Shown here piece after piece: positions 1-12,770 of a stretch of DNA of 64,000 nt (position 1 is its first letter; every line of letters begins with the position of its first letter). The DNA is taken from contig VZTJ01001724.1 of the NCBI GenBank assembly GCA_013397795.1, positions 62,001-126,000 on the forward strand. Direction: 5' to 3'. Source of the DNA: Orthonyx spaldingii (lineage: Eukaryota > Chordata > Aves > Passeriformes > Orthonychidae). The position numbers and the translations under genes were made by a program. The notes under the pieces were generated by a model that was given only the letters and a program-made list of their open reading frames with translations, had not been told where the DNA came from and did not search any database.

Positions 1-2128
1 AACTATTGAGGTCCCAGCTCTGTCACCCTTACCAGCATTGGGACTGCTTCAGAAAAAGAGTCATGATGCTGCAGAGATTTGCAGGAGCATTCAATTTTCT
101 TCTTGTGAGAAGTTTCAGGGTCTGACTGGTGTCTTCCACAAATCTTTTTAGAAATAAGACATATTCTACTATTGCTTACTATGAAAAGTGGCAGAATCCA
201 TAGAAAATTTTGTCTGTGCTAGAAACTGTAACAGGGCAGATGTGAATTTAGTCAGAATGCTCCTATTGACCACTCTAGGCTTTAATCAGAGATCTAATAA
301 AACCTGAATAGTGGCCTTTGCATAGCAGATTTTTTTGGCTTTTGATACCATAGGGCTCTTTTAACATAATGAGTGGTAGCTAAGGGCCCACATCTGGAAA
401 CATTTATACATCAAAAAACCGCTTGCTCGTGTGTAAGCATATGAAGAGCTGCGCATCACGTAACCGATTTTGCTAGAAACTCAGCGTTGCGTAGTCTTCA
501 ATATTGTTTTAGCAAAGAACAGTGGAGAGCTTATGGGAACCCAATAAAACAAAAAGTTTTGGGGGAAAAGAGGGCAAGGTCAGTAATTTAAATTAAAGAC
601 AGTTGTGATGTCAGAGAATATGTAGTATTTTTACACTTGTCGTTATCACTACTGCATATGAATCTGGGTAAATAACCACATTTTGTATGTGCCTTACAAA
701 ACAGGGATATTTCAATGATGAAAATTAAAAATGGGCTTGCTCACAAAAGCCTTTGTGTCTGGAACACAGCTATAAGTAGCTCACTATCTAGGTTGAAAAT
801 GGTAATGCAGGGTAGTGTGTCCTATTTTTCTGTGCTTGAAGTGAAGACACAATAGTAGAATTCAGCCTTGGTAGTTACTAATACACCACACAGACACAAT
901 AACACCCTGTGTACTGCATAAGGCAATCACTTGTGGCCTGCCTCCGTTACAAAGAGCAGAGCGGGGCCAACATGCAAGAAGACAAAATGCGTTACAAGAA
1001 GGAAAGAGACCAGAAGAGTCGATGTACCCAAATACAAGGACCTTGATTCTTTTTGGAGTGATTTAAGTCCCTTTCCATCAATTATCGTCCTTTGTCTCCA
1101 GAGTCTTATCACAAGCAGCATTACAGGAACCTAACAAAACAATACTCAGGCTCAAATAACCCTGTGAACTGTGCTGACATTTCCACACCCTGTTGCTGTG
1201 TTTGACCAGGTTACTCAGGTTAAAAAAACAACCAAAAACCAAAAAGCAAAAAACTCCATACAGAACAACAACACAAATTCTTGTTTTAAACAACATGCTC
1301 AACCCTTCCTGGTGTTTCTTCTGCAATGCAGTGTTACTGATATCTCATGCTGCAATATCACAATGGAGATGTGATACGAAAAACTGCATTACAAAACAAG
1401 ATTGACTTTCTCTAATTTGATAGCTTTTCAAATGAAAATTCCTGCTTTGCAGGGTTCTCAGCAGGTTTATTTTTAAGTGAATTAGATCCTACCTTTTTTT
1501 ATTCCAATCTTCCATACTCAGTGAAATCTCTTTCAGAACAATTACAAATTAAAAACACATATATGCAGAAGTGCTCTGCAGCTAAAGTTTGATTTTGCAG
1601 TGAAATAAATAATGTTTACCAATTTCATTTTACTGCTCTGAATCAGAGCAATAAATTTTTCTGTCTTACTGATATATGAAGTTTTGAGGGCACATGAAAT
1701 CATTGAAAAGCATCTATTTTTTTCATTCATTCATACTAGATATGCCACATTTCATGGTAATTCTTGACAGAACATTGCAGTCATTGCTTATCTTAAAATA
1801 AATTAAAAAACAAGTGGAAAGTTAAAAAAAAAAAAAGGACCTGAGGAAAGTCAGCTATTTTTGACAGTAAGTTAGTTTCTGTGAAACAAAGCCTTGTCTT
1901 TCAGAAAGTGTTTACGATCTATGAGGAAAAAAAAAGTATATCCTTGGGCTAAAATGTTTATTGGCACCTAGGAGTCTGAAGAGAGCAAGTCAGGCCTGTG
2001 GTTTTTTGAGGGCACTTTATCATCGCCTGCATTCTCAAAGGGATCTGTGAATGAATAGAGCTGGATTACTCAGCCTTCTATTCCACGCCTATTCCTCTCC
2101 ATTTTCCTTGGCAAGACTGAGCGCCAGG

Positions 2129-2138
2129 CTATTTTTAG
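2129..2138. promoter_or_regulatory. Perfect MEF2 binding-site match CTATTTTTAG (first of a pair)
   Basis: This is an exact match to the high-affinity MEF2 site (YTAWWWWTAR). It is one of two copies in the intron after exon 2 of MEF2C itself. The surrounding 1980-2130 is less AT-rich than the intron average and contains TATTCC/CATTTTCC-type motifs. Confidence 0.5.
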
Positions 2139-2150
2139 CTAGACAGCGTT

Positions 2151-2160
2151 CTATTTTTAG
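2151..2160. promoter_or_regulatory. Perfect MEF2 binding-site match CTATTTTTAG (second of a pair)
   Basis: This copy is identical to the one at 2129-2138 and starts 22 bases after it, about two helical turns, so two MEF2 dimers would sit on the same face of the DNA. The 12 bases between the sites (CTAGACAGCGTT) are unrelated to them, so this is not a simple repeat. Confidence 0.5.
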
Positions 2161-3954
2161 ACAAATATCAGTTAAGAGACATTGTTAGGAAAAAATTAAA
2201 ACAAGAACACACACAAGGAGGAGGGAATGAGGCTTCCCATCTCATATTGTGAAGCAAACCCTTCAACCTGTAACTTCAGGCATTTCAGCTGCTTCCAATC
2301 TTGGAAAAATAAAGAAAATTCAGAGTTCAGGGATTTAAAAATAAACCTACCCTCTGGCAAACAGACCAAAATACAACAAGCTGTTACTATGTGAAACAGT
2401 GATTACAAAAACAAAGAACATTCTCCAATGACTAGATTGGGATAAAACTTTGGAGCTATTAAGTTCTAAGAATGTTACACAGACATGTAAGATATTTCCA
2501 GCTCCTTAGCCAGATATATCATGTTTTGGAGAAAGAAAGAGTGATCTGTGAAAGAGACCTTGCTCAAAGAAATACAGCTTTGAGATCCCATTTTGACAAA
2601 AGAAGGAAGAATGAGCAATTTGAAATACATTTATATTCTGCACACATTTTTCACCTTTTTCATTTTAGCATTTTTGCAACAATCCATCCAAATAATTTAC
2701 TAAGTTACTAAAATATTTTTAAAACTACTACAAAACAAAAGAATAAATGAAAAATAAAATTACATGATCCTCAATAAGGTTAAAATAAAAGGTCGAGACC
2801 ATTCCCAAAATACACTCAAAAGAAGTTTTGATGTACCATGTGTTTCAGAATAACTAATTTTGGATCCATTTTAGTTTTTTCTGCCCCTTCTTACTTCCTC
2901 CACATTTGAAAAGTAGCACTCAGGTGAGTGGCTCTGCTTTCATTTGAGATATATCAAGATTGCATTTCATGTTAACCAAATCCTTGCTGAAATAAATCAT
3001 AATGGAAAACTGGGGTTTTTTTGAGATAAAGCAAAATAAAACAACTAATCGTACTACTTTTCCTTAGCTGCATTTTTCACATACTGAATTAATTTGAAAT
3101 ATAAGGAAAAAATCCCTGACCCTCTTTTCTTCTTCTAGACTGCAAAGCAACCAAAGTCTCTGACTTATTAAATGCACAGTAACAGGAAGATGCATAATTA
3201 TCAAGGAGAGCTTGAAAATAGCCTGGGAAGAGAAAGAGTCAAAAATCTCATGAGGATAAGTGGGAGGAAGGGAATAAATTGCTACCTAATGGGTGCAGTA
3301 GAAGGACTAATTTGGTCACTCTCACTGACTGTGAACAGCAGTTCCACAGAGGGACTACTCTGGGCAGAATAGAATTGCCATACACAGTTTTCCGGCTTTG
3401 AAGTTTTTCTTGCGGTCTTGTAATAACTACTATTTACATGAATCTCAAATTGATGGAATAATAAGATTAGGTAAGAATGTCAGCTTTTGTTTAGAAAAGA
3501 TGTATTTCTAAAGCAATTGTTTTTAAAAATGAAATCAAGATTGATAAAATGGACAGCCTTCTAGTACTTTTGAAACCAAGATATTTTTCCCTCTGAGATA
3601 TTTTTTTTTAACCAGTCATGGTTAGGAAAAACACAGAAAAAATTCACATGAGGACATTAATTTGCAAACACATTTTTCAAAGGCTCAGTACTCAGATGGC
3701 AAAGAAAGACCAAAGAAAAATTGCTGAAGATCTTGAATTCAGTCCCACGCTTTTGTCATACATGATGTTGGCAATAATGGTTTGGCTTGTGTTTTCTAAA
3801 AATGAAAAAAGACAAAGGCATTTAAAAAGCCTAAATAATCATCCAAAGGTAATTTTTTGCCAGTTGACTCTTTCCAAATATCTGTCCTGTGGAACTGGGA
3901 ACACAAGCTGTTTTTTTAGCCACTGGTCTTCAACCAATTTACAAGGGAAATCAA

Positions 3955-4108
3955 TAATGCTATCCCCATTTCACAGACAGGGAAACCGAAGTATTAGGAG
4001 GAAATGTGACTTATCCAAGGTCACAAACCAGTATTTGGCAAAGCTATTAATAAAACCCAAGTCTCATGAGTCCTAGTCCAGGGCAGTATCCAATACACTG
4101 TACTGTCT
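3955..4108 (+). mobile_element. MIR-like (CORE-SINE) relic
   Basis: The segment follows the MIR consensus in order: CTATCCCCATTTCACAGACA, GGGAAACCGA, then TGACTTATCCAAGGTCACA, GGCAAAGCT, AAACCCAAGTCTC and a tail ending CCAATACACTGTACTG, which resembles the MIR end ACCACTACACTATGCTG. Divergence is high, as expected for an element that predates the bird-mammal split (MIR1_Amn type). A comparison with the repeat library would settle the family. Confidence 0.65.
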
Positions 4109-5702
4109 TTAGATCACCCTGAATAACCTTTCTTACATACAGGCTTACTTTCCATCCTGTCCCAGATCTTCAGCCCATGGTAGTTGAAAGAAATCCCCTG
4201 ATTTCAGCAGCTCAAGAGCTGACTCGATGTGTATTTCATATCTTGTTTATATGCAGTATTATGTTATGATGACAAGAGAAGAAAATACACTTATTACATT
4301 AAACAAACTCTGCCAGTTGTCTTACTTTTTGTAGAAAGAGAAGATTTAGAGAGTTGGATGGGCTTATTTACTACAAATATACAGGTAAGAGTCTTAATTG
4401 ATATGAAGAGGCTTTCAGAATCTAATTAACCTCCTAGCTAGTCATTAGCTCTGTGACCTTTAGAAATAATTGACAGAAGAAATTTTCTTCTCTCTTCATC
4501 TCATTCAGAACTTCCACATCAAGTGACTAATCCTACATGTGCTATAGGAGCCACAGCTGGGATAATGTGCAGTAAGTCCACAAGCAAAACAGGACTGTGG
4601 CATTCCTCTCAGGCACAAATACTGCCCATGGCCACCTGAGCACCATTCTCATCAATTCCAACCTTCCACTGTGCTAAAGCTGTACTAAGTTTTAACTCTC
4701 AAGTCCCTCAAGGAGATTTAAAAGTATGCCAATTAACATGTTGTGGCTAACCATACTAAAAACAACTGGCTTTTCAGTTCAAACTAGCTTTTCTACAAAT
4801 CTGTGGAAGAAAGAATTTCTGTATATCACTAGTTGTATGTTTTCATTAGACACATTTTTTTTTCAGAGTAAAAATGTCTTTTTTAGCAAGAAAAAAAGCA
4901 CACAATGAAAAAATTCTGAATTCCACCACCCTATAGGGCTTGGTATTACTTTATTCCTTGCCATCTTAACGTTAAGGTCTGTGAAGATTTCCCCATGTGT
5001 TGTAAAACACAAAGGATGAGCAATCTGCAGGGGGAATTTCACATGTTCAGAACCTCTCTTCTTCTTCTTAGGGGAAAATGCAGCTGCAAATGGCACACAT
5101 TTCTTTTGCTATGTTCAGACTGTTCTCCCTCACCAAATACAGAAGTCCACTGGAAAAGGGAAAATACTCTGGAAAAGGTCAATTCACCAGCAGTTGCTAG
5201 AAAATGAATGTGTGTGACCCTATGCAAAACAAGTTAAAAGGGCAATGCTTGATGCTCATTATCCATGAAAAATTATCTGTAATGTATAAACGATTTAAAA
5301 AGGTGACATATTATTGCAAATTAGAACTACTTTTTGGGGGTTTTTTGACATGCAAAACCTGTAATGCCATCACAATAACCCTAAAAGAATTAATCTCCTG
5401 GAATAGTTCAGATTAACTCTTGATGAAGTCTTCATTATCACTAAAAGCAGGAGTTCACCCAATTCAAGTTTTCCAAACTTACTTAATTTCCATGAAAAAG
5501 GAGAGGCAAAAAAGGGTGGAGGACCATCAAGTGTAATGGAAAATCAATCCCTAACAGAGTAAGACAATATATAGATGAGAAGTATGATGAGGTTAAGGTT
5601 TTATTGAAATAGAAAGATATGACAGTATATTGCAAGAGCTGATATCTTCCTATATGTAAAAATCTGTGTTGAGGACCATGAAATTCTACCAAGACTTGAT
5701 AC

Positions 5703-5710
<8 letters not shown>

Positions 5711-5769
<59 letters not shown>

Positions 5770-5789
5770 GAGGAGGAGGNGGAGGAGTT
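5711..5789 (+). repeat. GA microsatellite with GGA tail and one ambiguous base
   Basis: About 27 uninterrupted GA dinucleotides (5711-5765) follow a short poly-A. A GGA-repeat tail (5771-5787) holds a single N at 5780. In a MEF2C transcript this would read as a CU-rich tract. The chance reading frames on the minus strand with poly-SL repeats are artefacts of this tract. Confidence 0.95.
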
Positions 5790-7715
5790 GAAGACAGGTG
5801 CCAGAAAAAGATCAAAAAGCAGGTAACAAGAAAGATATTTCAGAAAAGACACTGAGCTCATGGGGGAATTTTTTGGAAGGTATTGGAGAAATGCAAAGAT
5901 CAGACAGGTGTGTATGCATGCATGTAAATTAGTGGGTTTATGGAGTGAACTATGTAAAATTAAGATATTTGGTGGATGATCAGCATTCATGATATAGAAC
6001 CTCAGTTAGCAATGAGAAAGATGAATGAAGCCTGTGTTTATCTTTTTTCTCTACTAGTGATTAGTGGTGTGGTAAAGGGGAACTGAGGAGATGGATGGAT
6101 GTTTGCCTGAAAATGGAAGATATGTTTAATGGGATGAATTTGAAAGGGCTGACCTAGTAGGAGAACTTGAACTAAAGGTACTGACCACTGAACCAGCAGA
6201 TGAATAGAAGTCAGCAGGAGAAAGAGGGACAATAATAGAAGCAGGGTCAAAGAAATTGATGGATTGGGGCTTTAAAAAGAGCTGAGAGATAAAGTAGTGA
6301 GTGATTTGTGGAGGAATGATTTATGTGCACACAGAGCAAGGCTCAGCATATTAAACTCAGTGTAGCAGAAACTGAATCAAAACCAGAACTTAGTGAAAAC
6401 TCACTAGAGATCTTCTAAAGCTGAGACAGTAGCTAGTGCTTTGACATGAAAGAATGAGAAGGAAAAAGGGACAGTGAGAGAGAAAACAGGCAGGAAGTTT
6501 CACCTTAAACCAGCAAAGGCTTGATGGCTTAGCTGAAGAATCACAGCAGATTTCTATAGCATGGTTAGACCTTTAATTATATTTGTAGCAAAACATTTCC
6601 CCATATTCCTGCTCTGAAATCTGTCCCCTTCAATCTAAGGGTGAGGTCCTTTCTGAGCTAGTAATAGTGGGCTTTCAGTGCTTCAGAACTGAATTCTTGT
6701 GAATCATAGCAGTGTGGCAGTGGATATTACCAAAATACGTTGTGTTACATCCACTTCTGTTTTACAGAAACAAGGAAAAGATCTGGCCTCATTTCTAATA
6801 AATCCAAAGAATGCATAATGCATATACTTGACTGTTGCAAAATGCTGACATATTTTCTTCCCCATTTCCTTATTGCGTAAAGAAAGTTATTGCCTAGTTT
6901 TATACACTTATGATGAATATATTATTGTTGGAATTTACATACACACTTGGAGGTTAGCATAAAGGTGAAATATTATATTTTTACTCCATGGTGAATGAGC
7001 TCTCCAGAGTTCTGCTGTTCCTTAAATGAAATTACTAAATCCAGCAACTAATGCTCAGTTCTTAATGGAAGGAAAATTGAATGAAAGAGTATGATATGAG
7101 TAGTTTGGTGGGTGAGGACATAACAGCTTCAATTTTAAGAATCCAGTTAATGCTAAACATAACTTTCAGAATGTACCTTTTTTGTTTGGTTGGTTTTGTT
7201 TTGTTGGCTTTTTTTGCTTGGTTTGTTTCTTCCCCACAATTTATGCATCTCTCCATGCCGATTTTGGTAAAACTCACAATAATTGTCACTGTTGCTTGAA
7301 ATTGATAAATGTGATTGTATAATGCATGTATTTTCTCCTTCATGAGTACATATTGACTTTTATTTACCTGTCTAGGTTGTAAATATATTTACTGGGTATT
7401 AACTTAAACACATTTAGCTGGCGGACAATTTTTGTGATCTGAAAAACTCAGGTATATCAAATCGCATGTTAATCAACTCCATTTTGATGAAATAACTGGC
7501 AAACACCATCTCAATTTATTACATATAAATAAAATTGACACATATATAAAGAAAGTAAGAGCTATTTGTTTAAATAATTAAACCAAAAGAGCTCAAAGAA
7601 GAGCAGTAACTGGCCTTTACAATTCTCTTAATATTAGCATTCCAGTTTTTATCAAGATAGATTTATTGAGATCACTAAGCTGAGTGGAAGCAATTTTCCA
7701 TTTAAAAACAGTGTG

Positions 7716-7748
7716 ATGTTTGTTAGATATATGTTTGTTAGATATATG
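7716..7748 (+). repeat. 15-base tandem pair
   Basis: The unit ATGTTTGTTAGATAT occurs twice in direct succession (7716-7730, 7731-7745), followed by ATG. It is probably replication slippage. Confidence 0.85.
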
Positions 7749-10706
7749 ACCTTGTTTTCCTCTGATACTTTAAATAACAAGTTATGGCCTTAAGACTCAC
7801 TTCTTCAGAAATGCTAAATATAATGAATCCCAGTAATTACACTGAAAACATTTGCTTAATAAAATTAACAGCTTTAGCCAGATCTACGTGAAAAGTTATG
7901 TAATTTTTCTATTTGAATACCAGCGGTTTAACTTAAAAGTAATTAACTACATATTAGAGAGCTGCTCTTTCAATTTTCTTTAAATATGGATAGTTCAAAG
8001 AAGTTGCACCACATTCTAATGACTGATAACACAGTTCTACCACAACTGAAAAGTAACTAAATAGTTAATATAATGCTGAATGTGAACAGAAATTGGATTC
8101 TAAATTAAAGACCTTTATACAGTTGAGAGTTATATTTCAAATTTTCACAGGTCTGCCTAAAAAAGTTTTCTTTCTCTAATTCTGTGCAGAAATCTATGAG
8201 CACAGCTATGCCCTTTTCTTCTGCTGAAATATAGTTATAGAACAGACATTTAGTTGAAAAGTATCAGATTTAATAATACTGTCTTATTCTCAGCTACTGT
8301 TGATTGCTCTGGAAGAACAAGATTAAAAAATTGTAAGTGTGAAATCTAGCTGTCTGAAAGTGAAAAGAAGATGGACTCCTTACAAGAAAAATATATGTAA
8401 TGTAGTCAGTTTAACTGATCAATTAAAGTATTTAAATGTGTGGCAGATTTATATCCTGTACCAAAATATATACCCAAACCACACTAAGAGTCAAGCCATT
8501 TATCAGGTTGCATACTTTCATGGGCTCTATCCTCCACTGTACTTATAACTGTGATGTTCATTATCCAGTGAAGACATGATAATATGGAATTCTTGTTCGA
8601 AACCTACACCCTGGAGAAGTATTCCTTGGATTCTGAAACTCTATCAGTGTTAATATGGTTTAAGTATTTTAAGTTACAGGCAAAACACAGGAGAATGTAA
8701 CAGAAAACCAAGCTCAGAGTTGATAGAACATTCCCTACATTTGGCCTTTTATGTCTATTGCTCAATTGAAATACCTTTTATTTCAATTACCTACTTTTAT
8801 TTTGTTTCTTTTACAGAAGTGAAAAGAGTTGCCTACCAAACTTTAGGTATAGCCAAAAAATTACACATCTGCATGCGAAACTGCTGATCAGCCTATCCAA
8901 ATTGGCCCACTGTTTATGCAGAAAGGGATTTTGTTGGTGCAGTGAGTATTGTTTCTGAAAATCTCAATATCATTTGAAATTTTAAATTTTCATTCAAGCT
9001 CCTTGAAAAACCATAGTCCTCATGATCAAAAGTATTCATTCATTGTAAAGCAAGTAATAAATCCCTAACTGGATTAGTCACCTATTTCCACAAGAAAACC
9101 TGCAGGAAGAAGTAAAGATATTACAGGAAACCCTTCTGCTAAGAATATTCTGGCTTTTTGCCACTAAGAGAGCACAGGACTTTATTTTGGGCATAGAATT
9201 TGAATTCTGTTGGACAGGACATGGCTTCCCAGATCTAGGTGACAGGAAAGGCTTCATGTCTGTACAAAAGATTTGAAGCAAGAGGGGAAAAGAAAAGATG
9301 GAGAGGAGGAAGAAATTATGCACTTTTTTCCTAGTCTTAACTCACATAAATTTTTTTCTGCTGTCACAGCCTCACCCTCTTTTAATGGGGGAGAGAATCA
9401 GGGGGGAAATAATGAGGGAAGCAAAACAGTAACTTCCTAGATACTGACATAAGGATAGACAGAGAAGTGATATATATTCCTGTGTGTAGTCTTTGCACAT
9501 CTAAGGTGGTGTGATTGTGACTCTTTGTAACAAGTTTAACAATCTTAATTATGCAGAAATTTTTATCCTTTAAAAACATTTTCTATATAAATAACTCACG
9601 TTTTTATATTGCTAGTCTCAAAAACATGACTAAATCCTGTGAAGATTACTAAAGCATCAAAGTCTCATTTCAGACAACATCCAGATCATTAAAAAATCTG
9701 AAACTAACTTTATAAAGACCTGAAGTAAACTAAGTATATACATCAACATATTCAGGAAGAAATGTCACTGACCCTTAAGATAGGTTGTTATCCTTCCTTT
9801 ATGTTTTTAACTGATACCATTACATGCTTAATCAGTCATGTGCTTTAAAAACAGAAGTAGTATAGGTCACATAACCCATTTTTTAGATATCTGTCTAAGA
9901 TATGAGTGCTTTGTTAATAGCAACAAAATCATTGAAGGCTTCATATATTTTGCATGGTTTAAATCCAAATGTGATTGCAAAGTAAGCTGACTTTCTGCAA
10001 GTATTAAATCTTAAATTTAAATTAAAAATTTTCAGTAATTGTAAATAAAAATTTCTCCTTAAATTAAAAAAAATTACAAAGCATTTCTAGCATTCTGACA
10101 CTTTTGCTTTGATACTGTTACTATTATATTATGGTAATAATATTCTGTGTGGATAGCTGATACATTTTTACTGTGCAGATTGTAAATCAACTTTTCTTGC
10201 ATTTTATTAGACACTCTCTGTAAACAATCAAAAGGATAAAAAAGCCAGTCAAATGGCTCCAACAAGTGGTTCCATATTTTCTTCCACATCTTTTACAATG
10301 CTTTCTTAATTCCTTCTGGACAGACAGTATTATAACTTTTGGATTGTGGAGACAAAATATGCAATATTTTCTGGAGAGCATGTCCCTGGAAAAGACTAGG
10401 TGACAAGAGGGAGATTCTGCTGGTAGGTAGTTGTCAAGGCATGGAGAGGATTAATGGGACAAAGTAACAAAGCAGCATAGAAAGCTGGACAATAGGGAAC
10501 CAAACATCCCTTTGCAGAAGTTTCTGCAAGACTCAGAAGGATAAAACTGCTCACAAAAGACACGGATTTCCTGCGGCCTCGGTTTAATCACCTCCAACGC
10601 CCAAGCCAATACACCATTGTCCTGTTCTGCTCTCCTGCTGCTATGTCACTTCAGGATATCATCTACTTGGAGCACCTCCATCTCAGAGAAAAAACCAAAA
10701 TCTTAC

Positions 10707-10910
10707 CTCAACAATATCTGAATTCGTTCGGCTCTCATGAGGCTCATTATACTCGGTATATTTCAGCAACACTTTGTCCATGTCAGTGCTGGCATACTGG
10801 AACAGTTTGTTGGTGCTGTTGAAGATGATCAGAGCAATCTCACAGTCACACAGAACACTAAGCTCATAAGCCTTCTTCATTAACCCAAATTTCCTCTTTG
10901 TAAAAGTCAC
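10707..10910 (-). CDS. MEF2C: MEF2C coding exon 2 (rest of MADS box and MEF2 domain, residues 19-86)
   Basis: This internal exon of 204 bases is 68 codons in phase 0 at both ends. It encodes VTFTKRKFGLMKKAYELSVL followed by the rest of the MADS box and the MEF2-specific domain, ending HESRTNSDIVE. MEF2 proteins bind YTA(W)4TAR DNA as dimers in the nucleus and drive muscle, heart, neural and neural-crest genes; this exon supplies most of the dimer interface and part of the DNA contact surface. The paralogue is assigned from FNSTNKLFQYAS: as I recall the family, MEF2C has T here, MEF2A has FNSS and MEF2D has FNHS. The acceptor is a T-rich run ending CAG at 10911-10913, and the donor is GAG|GTAAGA with GT at 10705-10706. 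The frame stays open into the intron (VRFWFFL), but that tail is intronic. No frameshift or missing residue is seen. The next exon (alpha1/alpha2 alternatives) was not found to the left. Confidence 0.97.
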
Positions 10911-12733
10911 CTGAAAAAAACACAAGGAAGTCCGTCAGAAATTCACAAGTTGCTCTCTGTAGTCCTTCTCCTTTTTTTTTCCGGACTACAAGGTGTGACT
11001 GTTGTAGTCTTTGAATTGAACATGCTCAGAAAACAAATGCATAAACACAAATGCAGTTCCAAAATAGAATATACATATGTGTGTGTGCATGCATTACACA
11101 AGAGAGAAATAATACCTAATTATCACTATATGAAACTTGAGATACAGGTAAGGACCATGGGGTATTTTCCGTGAGTGGTGCTATGAAGTGCTGATACTGC
11201 ATGTCTCTCTGTAACTTTTAAATGCACCCTTTAGACTGTATACATCTTTCCCATCAATATTTAAAAACTGCACCTCAGATTAGCAGCTGTAAACAGTTTG
11301 AACAAGTGCAATCAATTCTGATTTTTTTATTCTGATAGCAATTGACTTTGATTTCAAATCCCTCAACTCCTGCTAGTTTTGAAGAAATTATTTCATAAGC
11401 ATTTCTGTAGTGCAAAAGAGATACATAGCTCATATAAACATGCTACAATAGTTTTGAAGAAATATCTAGTGATAAAAATTCACACTCATGAGAAATGGGA
11501 ATGATAAAGCATGAATGAAGAAAAAACAACAGCTGATCAGCAGCCTTTGAAACAAAGTCTTTTCTGAACACCCACATATCATGTTTTGTTTCATTTCAAG
11601 CCATATGATTAGGAGTATGAACTGGCATTATTAGTACAAAGGGCTTTAGGTCATATTATATAGGAATGAAATAGGGATGTGCTTACAAGTTTTCAGTAGG
11701 CCAGCTAATACCCTGGCACCATGTAAAATCCAGACAGTATGAAAATTACAATTACTCTCTACAAAACCATAATTTTCCACTACAACTGTTTTGACTATGA
11801 AAGACCTGCACATCAAATGATTCTTTTTCCCCTCTGCTTTTCTGCAGGAGCTTATAAGTTCCAGTAAGATGACTTGAAACAAGAAACTACTAAGAGCTGT
11901 TTAAGCTAATTGTATGGCTGAAATTTACACCCCTGTTTCTTCATATGCACAATTTCTATTAAAAAATTTTATTGACAGGAATTTTTAGGGCAAAAAAGTT
12001 TTGCTAAGCCTACAATGAATCAAATTTAACACATAGTCAAGGTACTTGGTATGTCAAGGACAGGCACACAAGTTTATTGGTCTGCTTGATTCTGCATTTG
12101 TTGCTACCATCCCTTATATATCCACAAACAGTGGCACCTCTGCACTTTACTGCTAAGGCAAGAAGATTTGTCTGTCTGTGATTCACATGGCCGCTATTTT
12201 AACTTGTCACACTTCTAATGCAAGTTAATGCTAAATGCAACCCCAGACTACCTTAAAATCCCAGCATGTCAGGCCAAGGAAAACGTGACTTTTTAAGTAT
12301 TGTTAATCCCTGTTTGTTAGACTGTAGAAAGATGAGGCTTTGTGCCCATACTTGAACTTTTATTCTCTCAAATGCATACTGAATGCCATTCTTTTGATTA
12401 TAATTTCAATCATTTTAGCCTCTGTCAACATACTGTTAAGAAAAGATGGATTGCCACTCCATGCAATTATTCAAGCATTAAAAAACCCCCACTTTTTACA
12501 GTACTGGTCTCAAGTATACATAATTGATAGTTCTTTGTAAGTTTGTTTATCATGGCTTTTGATACCTGGAACAAATAATGAGATAGGTAACAAAACTTCA
12601 GTCAAATTTTAAATAATAACAATAAAAATGATAATAACACTGAAAACAATAATATCCTTGTCTTCAAAATATTCCTTTAATGGTTTCTCTGATCACAGAA
12701 AAATGCAATGCAATGGTTGAAAGACACACAGAT

Positions 12734-12770
12734 ACACACACACACACACACACACACACGTATATATATA
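12734..12770 (+). repeat. CA microsatellite followed by TA repeats
   Basis: About 13 AC dinucleotides (12734-12759) are followed by G and five TA units (12761-12770). Confidence 0.95.

Larger units (their letters stand above)
1..10706 (-). other. Start of MEF2C intron after coding exon 2 (5' part only)
   Basis: This is non-coding DNA downstream of the second coding exon. It contains a candidate enhancer with paired MEF2 sites (about 1980-2200), a MIR-like relic (about 3955-4108), a GA microsatellite with a GGA tail and one N (5711-5789), a T/G-rich tract (7180-7230) and a 15-base tandem pair (7716-7748). The stretches 1-1979, 2200-3950, 4110-5700, 5800-7170 and 7750-10706 show AT-rich unique sequence with short poly-A or poly-T runs and no recognised gene, tRNA or transposon. 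I looked for both the alpha1 and alpha2 exons of MEF2C on the minus strand by their conserved protein motifs and saw neither. Confidence 0.7.

Noticed and set aside
3618..4076. 152-codon plus-strand frame, the longest in the window
   Set aside because: Its second half is the MIR-like relic and it lacks any recognisable domain or splice context; long chance frames are expected here.
5483..5990. Minus-strand frames with poly-Ser/Leu
   Set aside because: They are produced by the GA microsatellite and contain an N; there is no coding support.
10683..10706. Extension of the MEF2C frame past the MEF2 domain (VRFWFFL)
   Set aside because: It reads through the GTAAGA donor into the intron; the real protein continues in an exon outside the window.
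10911..10925. Methionine start MCFFQ just before VTFTKRKF
   Set aside because: It is intronic polypyrimidine tract; the true start is in the exon at 23166-23219.
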